Assembly (NCBI GenBank): GCA_036562185.1
Contig: DATCKN010000129.1
Span: 62,001 to 126,000 of the forward strand
Direction: 5' to 3'
DNA: 64,000 nucleotides
DNA from: Thermoclostridium sp036562185
GTDB lineage: Bacteria > Bacillota > Clostridia > DSM-8532
Below, piece after piece: positions 44,583 through 54,088 of this stretch (positions within the stretch are counted from its first letter, which is position 1; the number at the start of each line of letters is the position of its first letter). The notes beneath the pieces are model-generated. The model was given only the letters and a program-made list of their open reading frames with translations, was not told where the DNA came from and searched no databases. Both the position numbers and the translations under genes were made by a program.

Positions 44583-44660
44583 CGGCAGAAAAGCATTTAC
44601 ACAGGCTGCAATACCGGTTCTGCCGTAAAAATGGTAATTATCTGGAAGGTCTGTTATAAT
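44583..44660 (+). promoter_or_regulatory. Inverted repeat and extended -10 promoter ahead of the C_GCAxxG_C_C gene
   Basis: TGTTATAAT at 44652-44660 is an extended -10 sequence without a clear -35. Upstream, CGGCAGAA at 44583-44590 and TTCTGCCG at 44618-44625 form an 8-bp inverted repeat with a 27-base gap that might be a regulator site. Confidence 0.4.
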
Positions 44661-44719
44661 ATACTCAGTGATAAATGTGCGGAATTGTTGTGCTTGTGAG
44701 TTCGGAAAGGGGATAAACT

Positions 44720-45151
44720 ATGGATGAGAATGTCCGGAAAGCATTGGAGATGTTTAAAAGCGGGTTTAATTGCGCGCAAGCTGTTGCAGGCTCATTTAAT
44801 GCGGATTTAGGTATTGACGATAAGGTTCTTATGAAAATAGCATGCGGATTTGGCGGCGGAATGAGATGTGGTGAAGTATGCGGAGCTGTTTCGGGTGCGG
44901 TTATGGTAATCGGCCTGAAGTACGGGCAATCCGATGCCGGAGATACGGCTGCTAAAGGAAATTGCTACAAGATTACATCAGAGTATATTGAGAAATATAA
45001 AAAAAGGAATGGAACAATCCTTTGCCGTGAAATATTAGGCTACGATGTACGGGATGCCCGTGACAGAGCGAAGAATCCAGGAAGGCAAAAGGAAGTATGC
45101 CCTAAAGCGATTGAAACAGCGGTTTTATTGCTTAAGGAAATGGGATTCTAA
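44720..45151 (+). CDS. C_GCAxxG_C_C family protein
   Basis: A 143-aa cysteine-rich protein of the PF09719 type. The defining motifs are FNCAQAVAGSF, then ACGFGGGMRCGEVCGAVSGAV, with further cysteines at GNCYK, ILCRE and VCPKA. The family is common in anaerobes and thought to be redox-active or to bind a metal cluster, but no function is proven. It has a good GAAAGGGG ribosome site. No operon partner is evident; the GH2 gene begins 206 bp later. Confidence 0.88.
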   Translation: MDENVRKALEMFKSGFNCAQAVAGSFNADLGIDDKVLMKIACGFGGGMRCGEVCGAVSGAVMVIGLKYGQSDAGDTAAKGNCYKITSEYIEKYKKRNGTILCREILGYDVRDARDRAKNPGRQKEVCPKAIETAVLLLKEMGF

Positions 45152-45357
45152 GCTGGATAGAATGTTTTTATCAAAGCGCCCATGCTTCCTGTGATAAATT
45201 TCCATCCCGGAAGCATATGCTTTATAAGCACAATTCCCGAAAGCATAAATGATAAATATGTTTTTGATAAAAGGTTTGTGATTGGTTCACATTTCAAAAA
45301 ACATACCGGTTAAGGTTAAGGAGTATATCTTATGGGGCTGAAAGGAGATTTAAAGAA

Positions 45358-48300
45358 ATGAACAGGAAAATACTTTTTAATGACGGATGGGAATTTGCAA
45401 AAAGCAGCCTGGATGTCAGTGACTATAGCACGTTGGAATTTGAACCGGTGGATATTCCCCATGACTGGCTTATTTATAACACTTTGGATCTCTATGAAAA
45501 CAGCATAGGCTGGTACCGTAAAAGATTTACGCACAACTGCGAATCCGACCGGACGCTTCTTTGCTTTGACGGCGTTTATATGGATTCCGCGCTTTTCGTA
45601 AACGGGCAGTTCGCAGGGGAATGGAAATATGGCTATTCCTCTTTTGAACACGATATAACCAATTTTATAAAGGAAGGAATCAATGAGATCATCTTAAAGG
45701 TGGTGCATCAAAGCCCCAACAGCAGGTGGTACTCGGGTGCGGGCATTTACCGCAATGTATGGCTTAAGGAAAGAAGCAAAAACCACATTGTGACCGACGG
45801 GGTTTACATATCGTCAAAGTGTAATGGGGAAAGATGGGAAGTGGATGTTGACACCGAATATAATGCGGTTACCGATGTAAGGATTTCCCACAGAATAATA
45901 TATAAAGATAAAATCATAGCCTCGTCGGAAGAGCTTGTAAAGGCGGGAGACAATAAAGTAAGCTCGCAGCGGTTATATGTTGAAAATCCGTTGCTGTGGA
46001 GTACCGATGAACCCAATTTATATAAAATTGTCACCCAAATGGAATTGCTTAAAACACACAATGGCAGCGAGACCGTCGAATGCATCGAATGCATTACCCA
46101 GAATATTGGGTTCAGGACAATAACTCTGGACCCCGGGCAGGGACTTCTTTTAAACATGAAAAAAATGAAGCTGAACGGTGTCTGCGAACACCATGACCTG
46201 GGGGCTCTTGGTGCAGCCTTCAACAAAACGGCTTTAAAAAGAAGATTTGCCCTGCTTAAGGAAATGGGTGTAAACGCGATACGAACCGCCCATAACATGC
46301 CGGCCCCCGAACTGATGGACCTGGCCGATGAAATGGGGTTTCTCGTTCTGTCAGAAGCTTTTGATATGTGGGAAAGGCCAAAAACCCCCTATGATTATGC
46401 GAGGTTTTTCAAAGACTGGGCCTATAACGATGTAAAAAGCTGGGTGAAAAGGGACAGGAACCATCCAAGCCTTCTAATGTGGAGTATTGGAAATGAAATT
46501 TATGATACCCATGTCGACGAAAGAGGGCAGGAAATAACCAGAATGCTGATGGATTATGTGCGGGAATTTGATCCGAAGAGTAATGCCCAAATTACCATTG
46601 GCTCCAATTACATGGCATGGGAGAACGCCCAGAAGTGCGCTGATATACTGAAGATTGCCGGCTATAATTATGCAGAGCATTTATATCATAAACACCACAA
46701 CGAACATCCCGACTGGGTTATCTTTGGCAGTGAAACCTCATCTGTTGTGCAAAGCAGGGGTGTTTACCATTTTCCTTTTGAAAAGGAGATCCTTTCTGAT
46801 GAAGATGAACAGTGTTCTGCCCTGGGGAACAGTACTGTCAGCTGGGGGGCGAGATCGGCTGAAGCATGCATTCTTGCAGAAAGGGATGCACCTTTTTCCC
46901 TTGGCCAGTTTCTTTGGACGGGGTTCGATTATATTGGCGAGCCCACGCCTTACCATACGAAAAATTCATATTTCGGCCAACTGGATACGGCTACGTTTAA
47001 AAAGGATTCATTCTATATTTACCAGGCTGCATGGACCGATTATAAATCAAATCCGATGGTGCACATTTTCCCGTACTGGGATTTTAATGAAGGGCAGATT
47101 ATTGACGTAAGGGTATGCTCGAATGCTCCCCGTATTGAACTTAAACTGAACGGGGATACCATCGGAACCCATGATATTGACTACAAGCATGGGAAACAGC
47201 TGGTAGGCTGGTGGAAAATACCCTACCGGGAAGGCGAACTTGTCGCAATAGCCTATGATGAAAACGGCAAAGTAATTGCCACCGATGTTAAAAGATCTTT
47301 CAAAGACGCAAAGAGGGTTTGCATTAAGGCAGATAAAGATGTTTTGGTTGCAGACGGGCGGGATTTGATATTTGTTGAAATAACCGTTGAAGATGAAAAT
47401 GGCAACAAGGTTGAAAATGCAAATAACCGTGTTTTTGTTAATGTAACGGGAGCGGGAAGGCTGATTGGGCTTGACAATGGGGACAGCACCGATTTCGACC
47501 AGTACAAGGGTTTAAGCAGGAGGCTTTTTAACGGCAAGTTAATGGCAATTATTGCAGCAACGCTGGAACCGGGTACTGTTATAGTGGAGGTAACATCATC
47601 GGGGTTAACCGGAAGCAGGCTGGAACTTCAGGCAGTTCCTGCAGAAGGCGGCGTTATTGAAGGAGTTTCGGCACTTATGAAAAACAGGGAAATGCCATGT
47701 ATTATGGGAAGTTTTGATGAAGTGCCTGTTCGTAAAATAGAACTGATCAGCCGTTCGGGACAGGTTATTGATAGGTCAAACATGGAAATAACAGTGGAAG
47801 CGAAACTTTATCCCGAAAATGCTTCATATCGCGAAGTAGAGTGGAGTGCAGTAAATGACTCAGGTATAAAATCGAATATCGCGAAAATCCAGCCAATGGG
47901 ACTTAAAGCAAAAGTAACCGCTATTGGCGATGGGGAATTCAGAATCCGTTGCACCTGTAAAAACGGTACGAACAAGACAAGGCTCATATCCCAGCTTGAG
48001 TTTAAGGCAACCGGTCTGGGCGTTGTATATAAAAACCCATATGAATTTGTATCCGCAGGTCTCTACGATTACAGCAAAGGTCAGATTGGCAGCGGAAACG
48101 AAAAAGGAATAGCAACAGGACGGGAAGGGGAAACCCAAATCGGTTTTGAAAACCTTGACTTTGGAGCAGACGGATCTGATACCATAACAATACCAATCTT
48201 TGCTCTGACAAGCGAACCATATAGATTTCAAATATGGGAAGGCAGGCCTTATGAAGAGGGAAGCACTCTGCTTGCCGATGCGGTTTACCACAGGGAAAGC

Positions 48301-48783
48301 ATATGGAACGTATACCAGGAAGAAACCTACCGGTTGTCAAAAAAACTTCGCGGCATAACATCAATCTATTTTGTTTTTTATCAGAAAGTGCATCTGAAAG
48401 GTTTTGTTTTTGAGAAAAAGAACAGAGCTTTTGAGAAGAATATGGCTGCGGATTGCGACAGCATATACGGGGATACATATGTAATAAACGGCAGCAATGT
48501 TGAGAACATAGGAAACAATGTATCGCTGGAGTTTAACAATATGGATTTTGGGGAAAACGGCGTATCGGGAATTATAATTTCCGGAAGGTCGTCCATAGAC
48601 AATACAATACATATAAGGTTTAAAAATGAAGAAAGCGAAAGCAACCAACTGGTGGAATTCAAAAAATCTGACGGATATACGGAGAGGATTTTCGAGCTGG
48701 AGAGAATAACAGGCAAACAGAATGTAACGTTCCTGTTTTTACCCGGCTCAAACTTTGATTTTGCCTGGTTTAAGTTTGAATAA
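45358..48783 (+). CDS. Glycoside hydrolase family 2 (beta-galactosidase-like) with C-terminal Ig-like and two CBM6-like domains
   Basis: 1141 aa. The order is a sugar-binding jelly roll (about 1-150), an Ig-like domain (about 150-250), a TIM barrel (about 260-560) with acid/base Glu380 in WSIGNEIYD and nucleophile Glu459 in FGSETSS, then DUF4982-like and Ig-like domains (about 565-870). Two beta-sandwich modules resembling CBM6 follow (about 885-1020 and 1030-1141; VEFDNLDFG-like pieces are IGFENLDFGADGSDTI and LEFNNMDFGENGVSGI). There is no signal peptide, which is unusual for a protein with carbohydrate-binding modules. It probably removes beta-galactose or related sugars from oligosaccharides. 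A clear AAAGGAG site precedes the ATG. Confidence 0.9.
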   Translation: MNRKILFNDGWEFAKSSLDVSDYSTLEFEPVDIPHDWLIYNTLDLYENSIGWYRKRFTHNCESDRTLLCFDGVYMDSALFVNGQFAGEWKYGYSSFEHDITNFIKEGINEIILKVVHQSPNSRWYSGAGIYRNVWLKERSKNHIVTDGVYISSKCNGERWEVDVDTEYNAVTDVRISHRIIYKDKIIASSEELVKAGDNKVSSQRLYVENPLLWSTDEPNLYKIVTQMELLKTHNGSETVECIECITQNIGFRTITLDPGQGLLLNMKKMKLNGVCEHHDLGALGAAFNKTALKRRFALLKEMGVNAIRTAHNMPAPELMDLADEMGFLVLSEAFDMWERPKTPYDYARFFKDWAYNDVKSWVKRDRNHPSLLMWSIGNEIYDTHVDERGQEITRMLMDYVREFDPKSNAQITIGSNYMAWENAQKCADILKIAGYNYAEHLYHKHHNEHPDWVIFGSETSSVVQSRGVYHFPFEKEILSDEDEQCSALGNSTVSWGARSAEACILAERDAPFSLGQFLWTGFDYIGEPTPYHTKNSYFGQLDTATFKKDSFYIYQAAWTDYKSNPMVHIFPYWDFNEGQIIDVRVCSNAPRIELKLNGDTIGTHDIDYKHGKQLVGWWKIPYREGELVAIAYDENGKVIATDVKRSFKDAKRVCIKADKDVLVADGRDLIFVEITVEDENGNKVENANNRVFVNVTGAGRLIGLDNGDSTDFDQYKGLSRRLFNGKLMAIIAATLEPGTVIVEVTSSGLTGSRLELQAVPAEGGVIEGVSALMKNREMPCIMGSFDEVPVRKIELISRSGQVIDRSNMEITVEAKLYPENASYREVEWSAVNDSGIKSNIAKIQPMGLKAKVTAIGDGEFRIRCTCKNGTNKTRLISQLEFKATGLGVVYKNPYEFVSAGLYDYSKGQIGSGNEKGIATGREGETQIGFENLDFGADGSDTITIPIFALTSEPYRFQIWEGRPYEEGSTLLADAVYHRESIWNVYQEETYRLSKKLRGITSIYFVFYQKVHLKGFVFEKKNRAFEKNMAADCDSIYGDTYVINGSNVENIGNNVSLEFNNMDFGENGVSGIIISGRSSIDNTIHIRFKNEESESNQLVEFKKSDGYTERIFELERITGKQNVTFLFLPGSNFDFAWFKFE

Positions 48784-48833
48784 CGGGTTATTATGTAAGA
48801 TTGAAAAACAGGATATAAAAGTTTTATAGTAAT

Positions 48834-48864
48834 AAAGGTAGGTCCGTGTTAAGACCTACCTTTT
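48834..48864 (+). terminator. Terminator of the GH2 gene
   Basis: AAAGGTAGGTC at 48834-48844 pairs perfectly with GACCTACCTTT at 48853-48863 around an 8-base loop. It ends in a short T run. Confidence 0.78.
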
Positions 48865-48889
48865 AAAGTCGGTGCTGTGGACGGATTGC

Positions 48890-48903
48890 GCCTGGCGCCA
48901 GGC
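48890..48903. repeat. Perfect 14-bp GC-rich palindrome
   Basis: GCCTGGCGCCAGGC at 48890-48903 has perfect two-fold symmetry with no spacer, in an otherwise AT-rich gap between convergent genes. It is symmetric like a dimer binding site rather than a hairpin. Confidence 0.6.
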
Positions 48904-48948
48904 AGTATTACAGGAATAAATTAAAAGAACCGCCGGAAATCCCTTACA

Positions 48949-49197
48949 TCAGGTATCTGCTTTTTCATTTTCACGAGGCTTTGCATTCTGAATGTTTTTC
49001 CACTCACCATCGGCACCGCATACCATTTTTACTCCACTTTTGCTTTCAAATTGGGAGCCTTCTGCATGCCATTGGTGATCATACACGCATGAAGGGTTGT
49101 CATAGGCGTTTCCAACCGGCTCTGATGATAAAGGTGTAATGTCATCTGAGGTTATCCTGGTTTTATATATATTGCTTGCTTTTTGCTTATTCTTCAA
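48949..49197 (-). CDS. Small hypothetical protein (82 aa) with two cysteines
   Basis: A TTG start at 49197 is preceded by GGAGGTG seven bases away, a strong ribosome site. A longer frame to 49266 has none. The protein is hydrophilic. Its centre has the pattern NPSCVYDHQWHAEGSQF followed by GVKMVCGADGEWK, which recalls small DUF1496-like proteins, but I am not certain. The spaced cysteines could form a disulfide or bind metal. It stands alone on the minus strand. Confidence 0.6.
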   Translation of the reverse strand: MKNKQKASNIYKTRITSDDITPLSSEPVGNAYDNPSCVYDHQWHAEGSQFESKSGVKMVCGADGEWKNIQNAKPRENEKADT

Positions 49198-49641
49198 CTT
49201 AACGCACCTCCGGAAATATTTGGCAGTGATATTATCGTTTTTTACAAAGAGAATCCGGCCATGCACAGATTTTGCCCGTGAAATTCACCAGCTGCCATAG
49301 TAAAAGCATGCGCAGAAAACAAATAAATAATTCGCTTGTTATAAGTTTGCAAATTTATATTATGCTGTAAAAGCATTTTTTCCATAATGAAAATCACGGA
49401 TGAAAGGATAATTGCTTTAAAGAGGCTTTAATGCGCATAGAGGGATATGCCGGTATAAACTTTTTAAGAGTTTTATTTGGTAAAATAATGTGATAGAATA
49501 AGTTGTACATGATAACCATTTGAATTTTACAACGTATTGCAAAAAGGAAGAGCTCGTTTGGCCTCTTCCTATTTACATTAATTTGACAGCATTTGTGTTA
49601 ACGGCTTATTGATAAATTGCGCGAACCCTGGGAGGTATTCT
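49198..49641. promoter_or_regulatory. 444-bp intergenic region upstream of the glycine cleavage operon
   Basis: No gene is supported. Two promoter candidates face gcvT: TTGTTA at 49336-49341 with TATTAT at 49358-49363 (16-bp spacer), and an extended -10 TGATAGAAT at 49491-49499. AGGAAGAG at 49545-49552 pairs with CTCTTCCT at 49563-49570, a hairpin inside the likely leader. I looked for the glycine riboswitch consensus and did not find it. Confidence 0.4.
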
Positions 49642-50739
49642 ATGAAAAAAACACCGTTATATGAAAAGCATTGTGATTTGGGGGGAAAAATAATTGATTT
49701 CCATGGCTGGGCATTGCCGGTCCAGTACTCGGGAATCATTGACGAACATAAGCAGGTCAGAAAGGCTGCGGGGCTTTTTGATGTTTCCCATATGGGTGAA
49801 ATTACTGTCGAAGGTCCTGGCGCTACGGAATTCATTCAGAAAATAGTCACTAACGACATCAGCAAAACAAGGGATTTTCGTATAGTCTATTCACCGATGT
49901 GTTATCCCGATGGAGGAGTTGTGGATGATTTACTTATATATAAGTTCTCATCCGAATTTTATCTTTTAATTGTCAATGCATCAAATACAGATAAGGATTA
50001 TGACTGGCTCAGCCAAAACCTGGAAGGAAAGGTTCAGATAAAAAACCTGTCTGATCATTATGCGCAACTGGCTCTCCAGGGCCCTGAATCAGAAAAGATA
50101 CTTCAAAAACTTGTGGATGCCCGGCTTAGCGAAATCAAGTTTTTTAATTTTATACCCGAAGCTGGAATATGCGGGAAAAGGGCAATTATATCAAGAACCG
50201 GCTATACCGGGGAAGACGGATTTGAAATATATATAAAAAGTGAATATGCAGCAACTTTATGGGATAACCTGTTAGAAGCAGGCAAAGATTACGGTTTGGT
50301 TCCTGCAGGGCTTGGGGCAAGGGATACTTTAAGGTTTGAAGCTGCCCTGCCGCTGTATGGCAACGAACTCTCCCAGGATATTACTCCGCTGGAGGCCGGG
50401 CTTGACCGTTTTGTTAAGCTTGAAAAGGAAAATTTCATTGGCAGGGATGTACTTTTAAATCAAAAATCCTCCGGCCTTAAAAGAAAAATTGTGGGGTTTG
50501 AAATGGTTGACAGGGGAATACCACGCAGCGGATATGATGTTTTGGCAGATGGTGAAAAAATAGGGTATGTTACATCAGGAAACTTTTCTCCAAGCCTGGA
50601 GAAAAATCTTGGTATGGCTCTTGTGGATATAGCCTGTTCCGGGATTGGATTTGAAATTGATATAGCTATTAGAAACAGGGCACTAAAAGCAAGAATTGCA
50701 GAGCTGCCGTTTTATTCAAAAAAATATGCTAAAGGATAA
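49642..50739 (+). CDS. gcvT: Glycine cleavage system T protein (aminomethyltransferase)
   Basis: 365 aa. It transfers the methylene carbon of glycine from lipoylated GcvH to tetrahydrofolate and releases ammonia. Features are MKKTPLYEKHCDLGGKIIDF, GWALPVQYSGIIDEH, AGLFDVSHMGEI, RTGYTGEDGFEIY, and GLGARDTLRFEAALPLYGNE with the folate-site residues. The C-terminal GcvT_C barrel starts at about 285. TTG at 49609 is in frame, but GGGAGG at 49630-49635 belongs to the ATG at 49642. First gene of a four-gene operon. Confidence 0.96.
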   Translation: MKKTPLYEKHCDLGGKIIDFHGWALPVQYSGIIDEHKQVRKAAGLFDVSHMGEITVEGPGATEFIQKIVTNDISKTRDFRIVYSPMCYPDGGVVDDLLIYKFSSEFYLLIVNASNTDKDYDWLSQNLEGKVQIKNLSDHYAQLALQGPESEKILQKLVDARLSEIKFFNFIPEAGICGKRAIISRTGYTGEDGFEIYIKSEYAATLWDNLLEAGKDYGLVPAGLGARDTLRFEAALPLYGNELSQDITPLEAGLDRFVKLEKENFIGRDVLLNQKSSGLKRKIVGFEMVDRGIPRSGYDVLADGEKIGYVTSGNFSPSLEKNLGMALVDIACSGIGFEIDIAIRNRALKARIAELPFYSKKYAKG

Positions 50740-50790
50740 TATAATGATATGTCATTATAAAAGACATTAATTTATTGGAGGTTATTTTTT

Positions 50791-51174
50791 ATGAAAGTTT
50801 TGAATGGCTTAAAGTATTCAGAAGATCATGAGTGGGTCAGAGTTGAAGGGAATAAGGCTTATATAGGTATTACAGATCACGCACAGCACTCCCTGGGTGA
50901 CATAGTTTTTGTGGAAATTCCCGAGGTTGGAACCGAACTTAAAAGCGGCGATGTATTAAGTGTTGTTGAGTCCGTTAAGGCTGCATCAGATGTGTATAGT
51001 CCCGTGTCGGGCACAATAATAGAAGTTAATGGGGAACTTGCCGACAGTCCTGAAAAAATAAATGAAGATCCTTACCGAAGCTGGATTGCGGTAATAGAAA
51101 TGAGCGATATATCCGAACTGGATGAACTGATGGATGAACACGAGTATGAAAGGTTCTGTCAGGAGGAGGAATAG
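50791..51174 (+). CDS. gcvH: Glycine cleavage system H protein
   Basis: 127 aa. It carries the aminomethyl group on a lipoyl arm between GcvP, GcvT and the dihydrolipoyl dehydrogenase. The lipoyl-accepting lysine is Lys63 in VVESVKAASDVYSPVSG. YSEDHEWVRVEG and ITDHAQHSLGDIVFVE are typical. TTGGAGG lies upstream of the ATG. The stop is separated by one base from the start of gcvPA. Confidence 0.96.
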   Translation: MKVLNGLKYSEDHEWVRVEGNKAYIGITDHAQHSLGDIVFVEIPEVGTELKSGDVLSVVESVKAASDVYSPVSGTIIEVNGELADSPEKINEDPYRSWIAVIEMSDISELDELMDEHEYERFCQEEE

Positions 51175-51175
51175 C

Positions 51176-52516
51176 ATGTCTTATATTCCAACCACGGATG
51201 AACAACAGCAAAAGATGCTTGCTGACATAGGTGCTGGCAGCATAGATGAGTTGTTCGCTGATATTCCTGAAAGCGTAAAGCTTAAAAATAAACTTAATAT
51301 TCCCGGTGCTATGTCAGAAATGGAACTGGCGGCGCATATGCGGGAGCTGGCAGGGAAAAACATTAACCTTGATGAATTTACCTGTTTCCTTGGTGCAGGG
51401 GCATATGATCACTATATTCCGAGTGTTGTGACAAATCTTTTGTCAAGGCAGGAGTTTTATACCGCATATACTCCGTATCAGCCCGAGATAAGCCAGGGAA
51501 CACTGCAGGCAATATTTGAATATCAGACCATGATATGCAGCCTGACAGGAATGGATGTATCAAATGCATCGTTATATGACGGGGCAACTGCCCTTGCAGA
51601 AGCTGCGTCGATGGCATGCGAGGCAACAAGGCGGAATGAAGTGATTGCAATAAGAAGCATACACCCCGAGAGTCGTGAAGTTGTGTCTACATACACAAAG
51701 TTTAAAGGCATGACTCTGAAAGAATGTGGCATTAAGAACGGTGTGGCCGATCTTAATAGCCTGAAGGAGATGATTAACGGGAATACTGCGGCCGTTCTTG
51801 TTCAGAGCCCGAATTTTTTCGGTGCAATTGAGAATATTAAGGAAATTGCTGAAATTGCCCATGAAAATAAATCTTTGCTTGTTGTAAGCTGTGATCCCAT
51901 CTCTCTTGCACTTCTTAAGGCTCCCGGAGATATCGGGGCGGACATTGTTGTCGGTGAAGGGCAGGTACTCGGTAACCCGGTTGGCTTTGGCGGACCTTAT
52001 TTGGGGTTCATGGCAGCAAAAAAAGAGTTTACAAGAAGAATGCCCGGAAGAATAGTGGGAGAGACAGTTGACAGGAGCGGCAAAAGAGGTTATGTTTTAA
52101 CGCTGCAGACAAGGGAACAGCATATAAGAAGAGAAAAAGCAACATCCAATATATGCTCGAACCAGGCTTTGAATGCTCTTGCAGCAACAATTTACCTGTC
52201 GGTAATGGGTAAAAAAGGGCTAAAAAAGGCGGCAGAACTGTCTTTGAGGAAAGCTCATTATGCTTATAAAAAGCTTATGGAAACCGGTCTTTTTTCACCA
52301 GCCTTTGACAGTCCGTTCTTTAAGGAATTTTTGCTTATTTACCATGGTGACGTGGAAAAATTAAATGAGCATTTGCTTGAAAGAAAGATAATTGGAGGTC
52401 TTTCGACAGATAAGTACTATCCTGAGTTCAGGGGAGGGTATCTTGTCGCGGTTACTGAAAAACGGACAAAAGAAGACATTGACAGGCTTGTATCGGAGGT
52501 GATTTCAGCATGCTGA
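51176..52516 (+). CDS. gcvPA: Glycine dehydrogenase (decarboxylating) subunit 1
   Basis: 446 aa. This is the N-terminal half of the split P protein; it does not carry the PLP lysine but forms the active enzyme with GcvPB. Features are SYIPTTDEQQQKML, FLGAGAYDHYIPSVV, TAYTPYQPEISQGTLQAIFE, GRIVGETVDRSGKRGYVLTL and REQHIRREKATSNICSNQAL. An in-frame ATG at 51134 inside gcvH is rejected, since AGGAGGA at 51161-51167 serves 51176. The 3' end overlaps gcvPB by seven bases. Confidence 0.95.
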   Translation: MSYIPTTDEQQQKMLADIGAGSIDELFADIPESVKLKNKLNIPGAMSEMELAAHMRELAGKNINLDEFTCFLGAGAYDHYIPSVVTNLLSRQEFYTAYTPYQPEISQGTLQAIFEYQTMICSLTGMDVSNASLYDGATALAEAASMACEATRRNEVIAIRSIHPESREVVSTYTKFKGMTLKECGIKNGVADLNSLKEMINGNTAAVLVQSPNFFGAIENIKEIAEIAHENKSLLVVSCDPISLALLKAPGDIGADIVVGEGQVLGNPVGFGGPYLGFMAAKKEFTRRMPGRIVGETVDRSGKRGYVLTLQTREQHIRREKATSNICSNQALNALAATIYLSVMGKKGLKKAAELSLRKAHYAYKKLMETGLFSPAFDSPFFKEFLLIYHGDVEKLNEHLLERKIIGGLSTDKYYPEFRGGYLVAVTEKRTKEDIDRLVSEVISAC

Positions 52517-53970
52517 AAAAGGAAGAAAATCTTATTTTTGAACTCAGCGTACCCGGAAGAAGTACAAACCTGTTGCCTGAATGTGACGTGGATGAAACCG
52601 AAATCAGCGAAATGATCCCCTTAAGCTTTTTAAGAGAAGGGGAGATTGATCTTCCCGAACTCGGAGAAGTAGATGTTGTAAGGCATTTCACGCACCTTTC
52701 CCAGAAGAATTACGGGGTGGATTCAGGATTTTATCCATTGGGTTCATGCACCATGAAATATAACCCCAAAATTAATGAAGAAGTTTCAAAGCTGGACGGC
52801 TTTATGAAGGTCCACCCGTATCAGTCTGAGAAAACGGTACAGGGCTGTCTTGAACTTCTTTATAAAACCGATAAGTTTCTATCGGAAATTACAGGAATGG
52901 ACCGTTTTTCACTGCAGCCGGCCGCAGGTGCCCATGGCGAAATGGCCGGGCTTATGATAATAAAGGCGTACCATGAACATAATGGTGACTATAAGCGTAC
53001 TAAAATCATCGTTCCCGATTCCGCCCACGGTACGAATCCTGCCTCTGCCGCGGCAGTAGGTTTCAATGTTGTTGAAGTAAAATCCAACGACAGGGGCGGT
53101 ATTGACATTGATGCCCTTAAGGATTTAATGGATGACGAAATTGCGGGGCTTATGCTTACAAACCCGAATACACTGGGCCTTTTTGATGAGAATATAGACA
53201 TGATTGCTCAAATTGTGCATGAAGCCGGTGGTTTATTATATTATGACGGGGCAAATGCAAATGCGATAATAGGAATATCAAGGCCCGGGGATATGGGATT
53301 TGATGTTGTGCATCTTAACCTGCATAAAACCTTCAGTACACCTCATGGCGGCGGAGGCCCGGGTTCCGGACCGGTAGGCGTAAAGAGGCAACTGGTGCCG
53401 TTTTTGCCTAAACCGGTTGTTGAGTATGACAACGGCAGATATTATTTCGACAATGACCGCCCGCTTTCAATAGGCAAAATTAAATCTTTTTACGGAAACT
53501 TCCTGGTTGTTGTGAAAGCCTATGCCTATATACTGTCCCTTGGTGCCGAAGGGCTTAAAAAAGTATCCGAAGCTGCTGTACTGAATGCCAATTATATAAA
53601 GGAGAAGCTGAAAAAATATTTCCATTTGCCATATGATCGCACCTGCATGCATGAAGTTGTTTTCTCAGGACAATGGCAGAAGGAATACGGTGTATCCACG
53701 CTTGATATTGCAAAAAGGCTTCTTGATTTTGGGTATCATCCACCTACAATTTACTTCCCGCTCATCGTCAGGGAAGCTTTCATGGTTGAACCAACCGAGA
53801 CCGAAAGCAAAGAAACTCTTGATGAGTTTATAAATACCATGATAGAAATAGCAAATGAGGCTGAAAAGGAACCTGAAAAGCTGCATAATGCCCCGTTGAA
53901 TACCCCGGTACAACGGCTCGATGAGGCAAAAGCAGCCCGCAGCCCGGTTCTGAAATATGAACGCAGGTAA
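52510..53970 (+). CDS. gcvPB: Glycine dehydrogenase (decarboxylating) subunit 2
   Basis: 486 aa. The PLP-binding half of the split P protein decarboxylates glycine and loads the remaining aminomethyl on GcvH. The PLP lysine is Lys273 in VVHLNLHKTFSTPHGGGGPG. FYPLGSCTMKYNPK and AHGTNPASA are further hallmarks. It starts inside gcvPA (seven-base overlap), which indicates translational coupling. The operon has no lipoamide dehydrogenase (gcvL) or lipoate ligase gene, so these must lie elsewhere. Confidence 0.96.
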   Translation: MLKKEENLIFELSVPGRSTNLLPECDVDETEISEMIPLSFLREGEIDLPELGEVDVVRHFTHLSQKNYGVDSGFYPLGSCTMKYNPKINEEVSKLDGFMKVHPYQSEKTVQGCLELLYKTDKFLSEITGMDRFSLQPAAGAHGEMAGLMIIKAYHEHNGDYKRTKIIVPDSAHGTNPASAAAVGFNVVEVKSNDRGGIDIDALKDLMDDEIAGLMLTNPNTLGLFDENIDMIAQIVHEAGGLLYYDGANANAIIGISRPGDMGFDVVHLNLHKTFSTPHGGGGPGSGPVGVKRQLVPFLPKPVVEYDNGRYYFDNDRPLSIGKIKSFYGNFLVVVKAYAYILSLGAEGLKKVSEAAVLNANYIKEKLKKYFHLPYDRTCMHEVVFSGQWQKEYGVSTLDIAKRLLDFGYHPPTIYFPLIVREAFMVEPTETESKETLDEFINTMIEIANEAEKEPEKLHNAPLNTPVQRLDEAKAARSPVLKYERR

Positions 53971-54035
53971 ATTGATATTTATACCTTTTAGCCCGAAAGA
54001 GCCGTGTATATTAAGTCAAAGCAATTAGCCAATCA

Positions 54036-54088
54036 AAGGTTCAGGATTTTTGAATTTAATTCAGCAATACCTGAACCTTCATTTTTTT
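54036..54088 (+). terminator. Terminator of the glycine cleavage operon
   Basis: AAGGTTCAGG at 54036-54045 pairs perfectly with CCTGAACCTT at 54070-54079, with a nested TGAATT/AATTCA pair in the loop, followed by CA and seven T. The T run overlaps the last codons of the convergent minus-strand gene. Confidence 0.82.
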
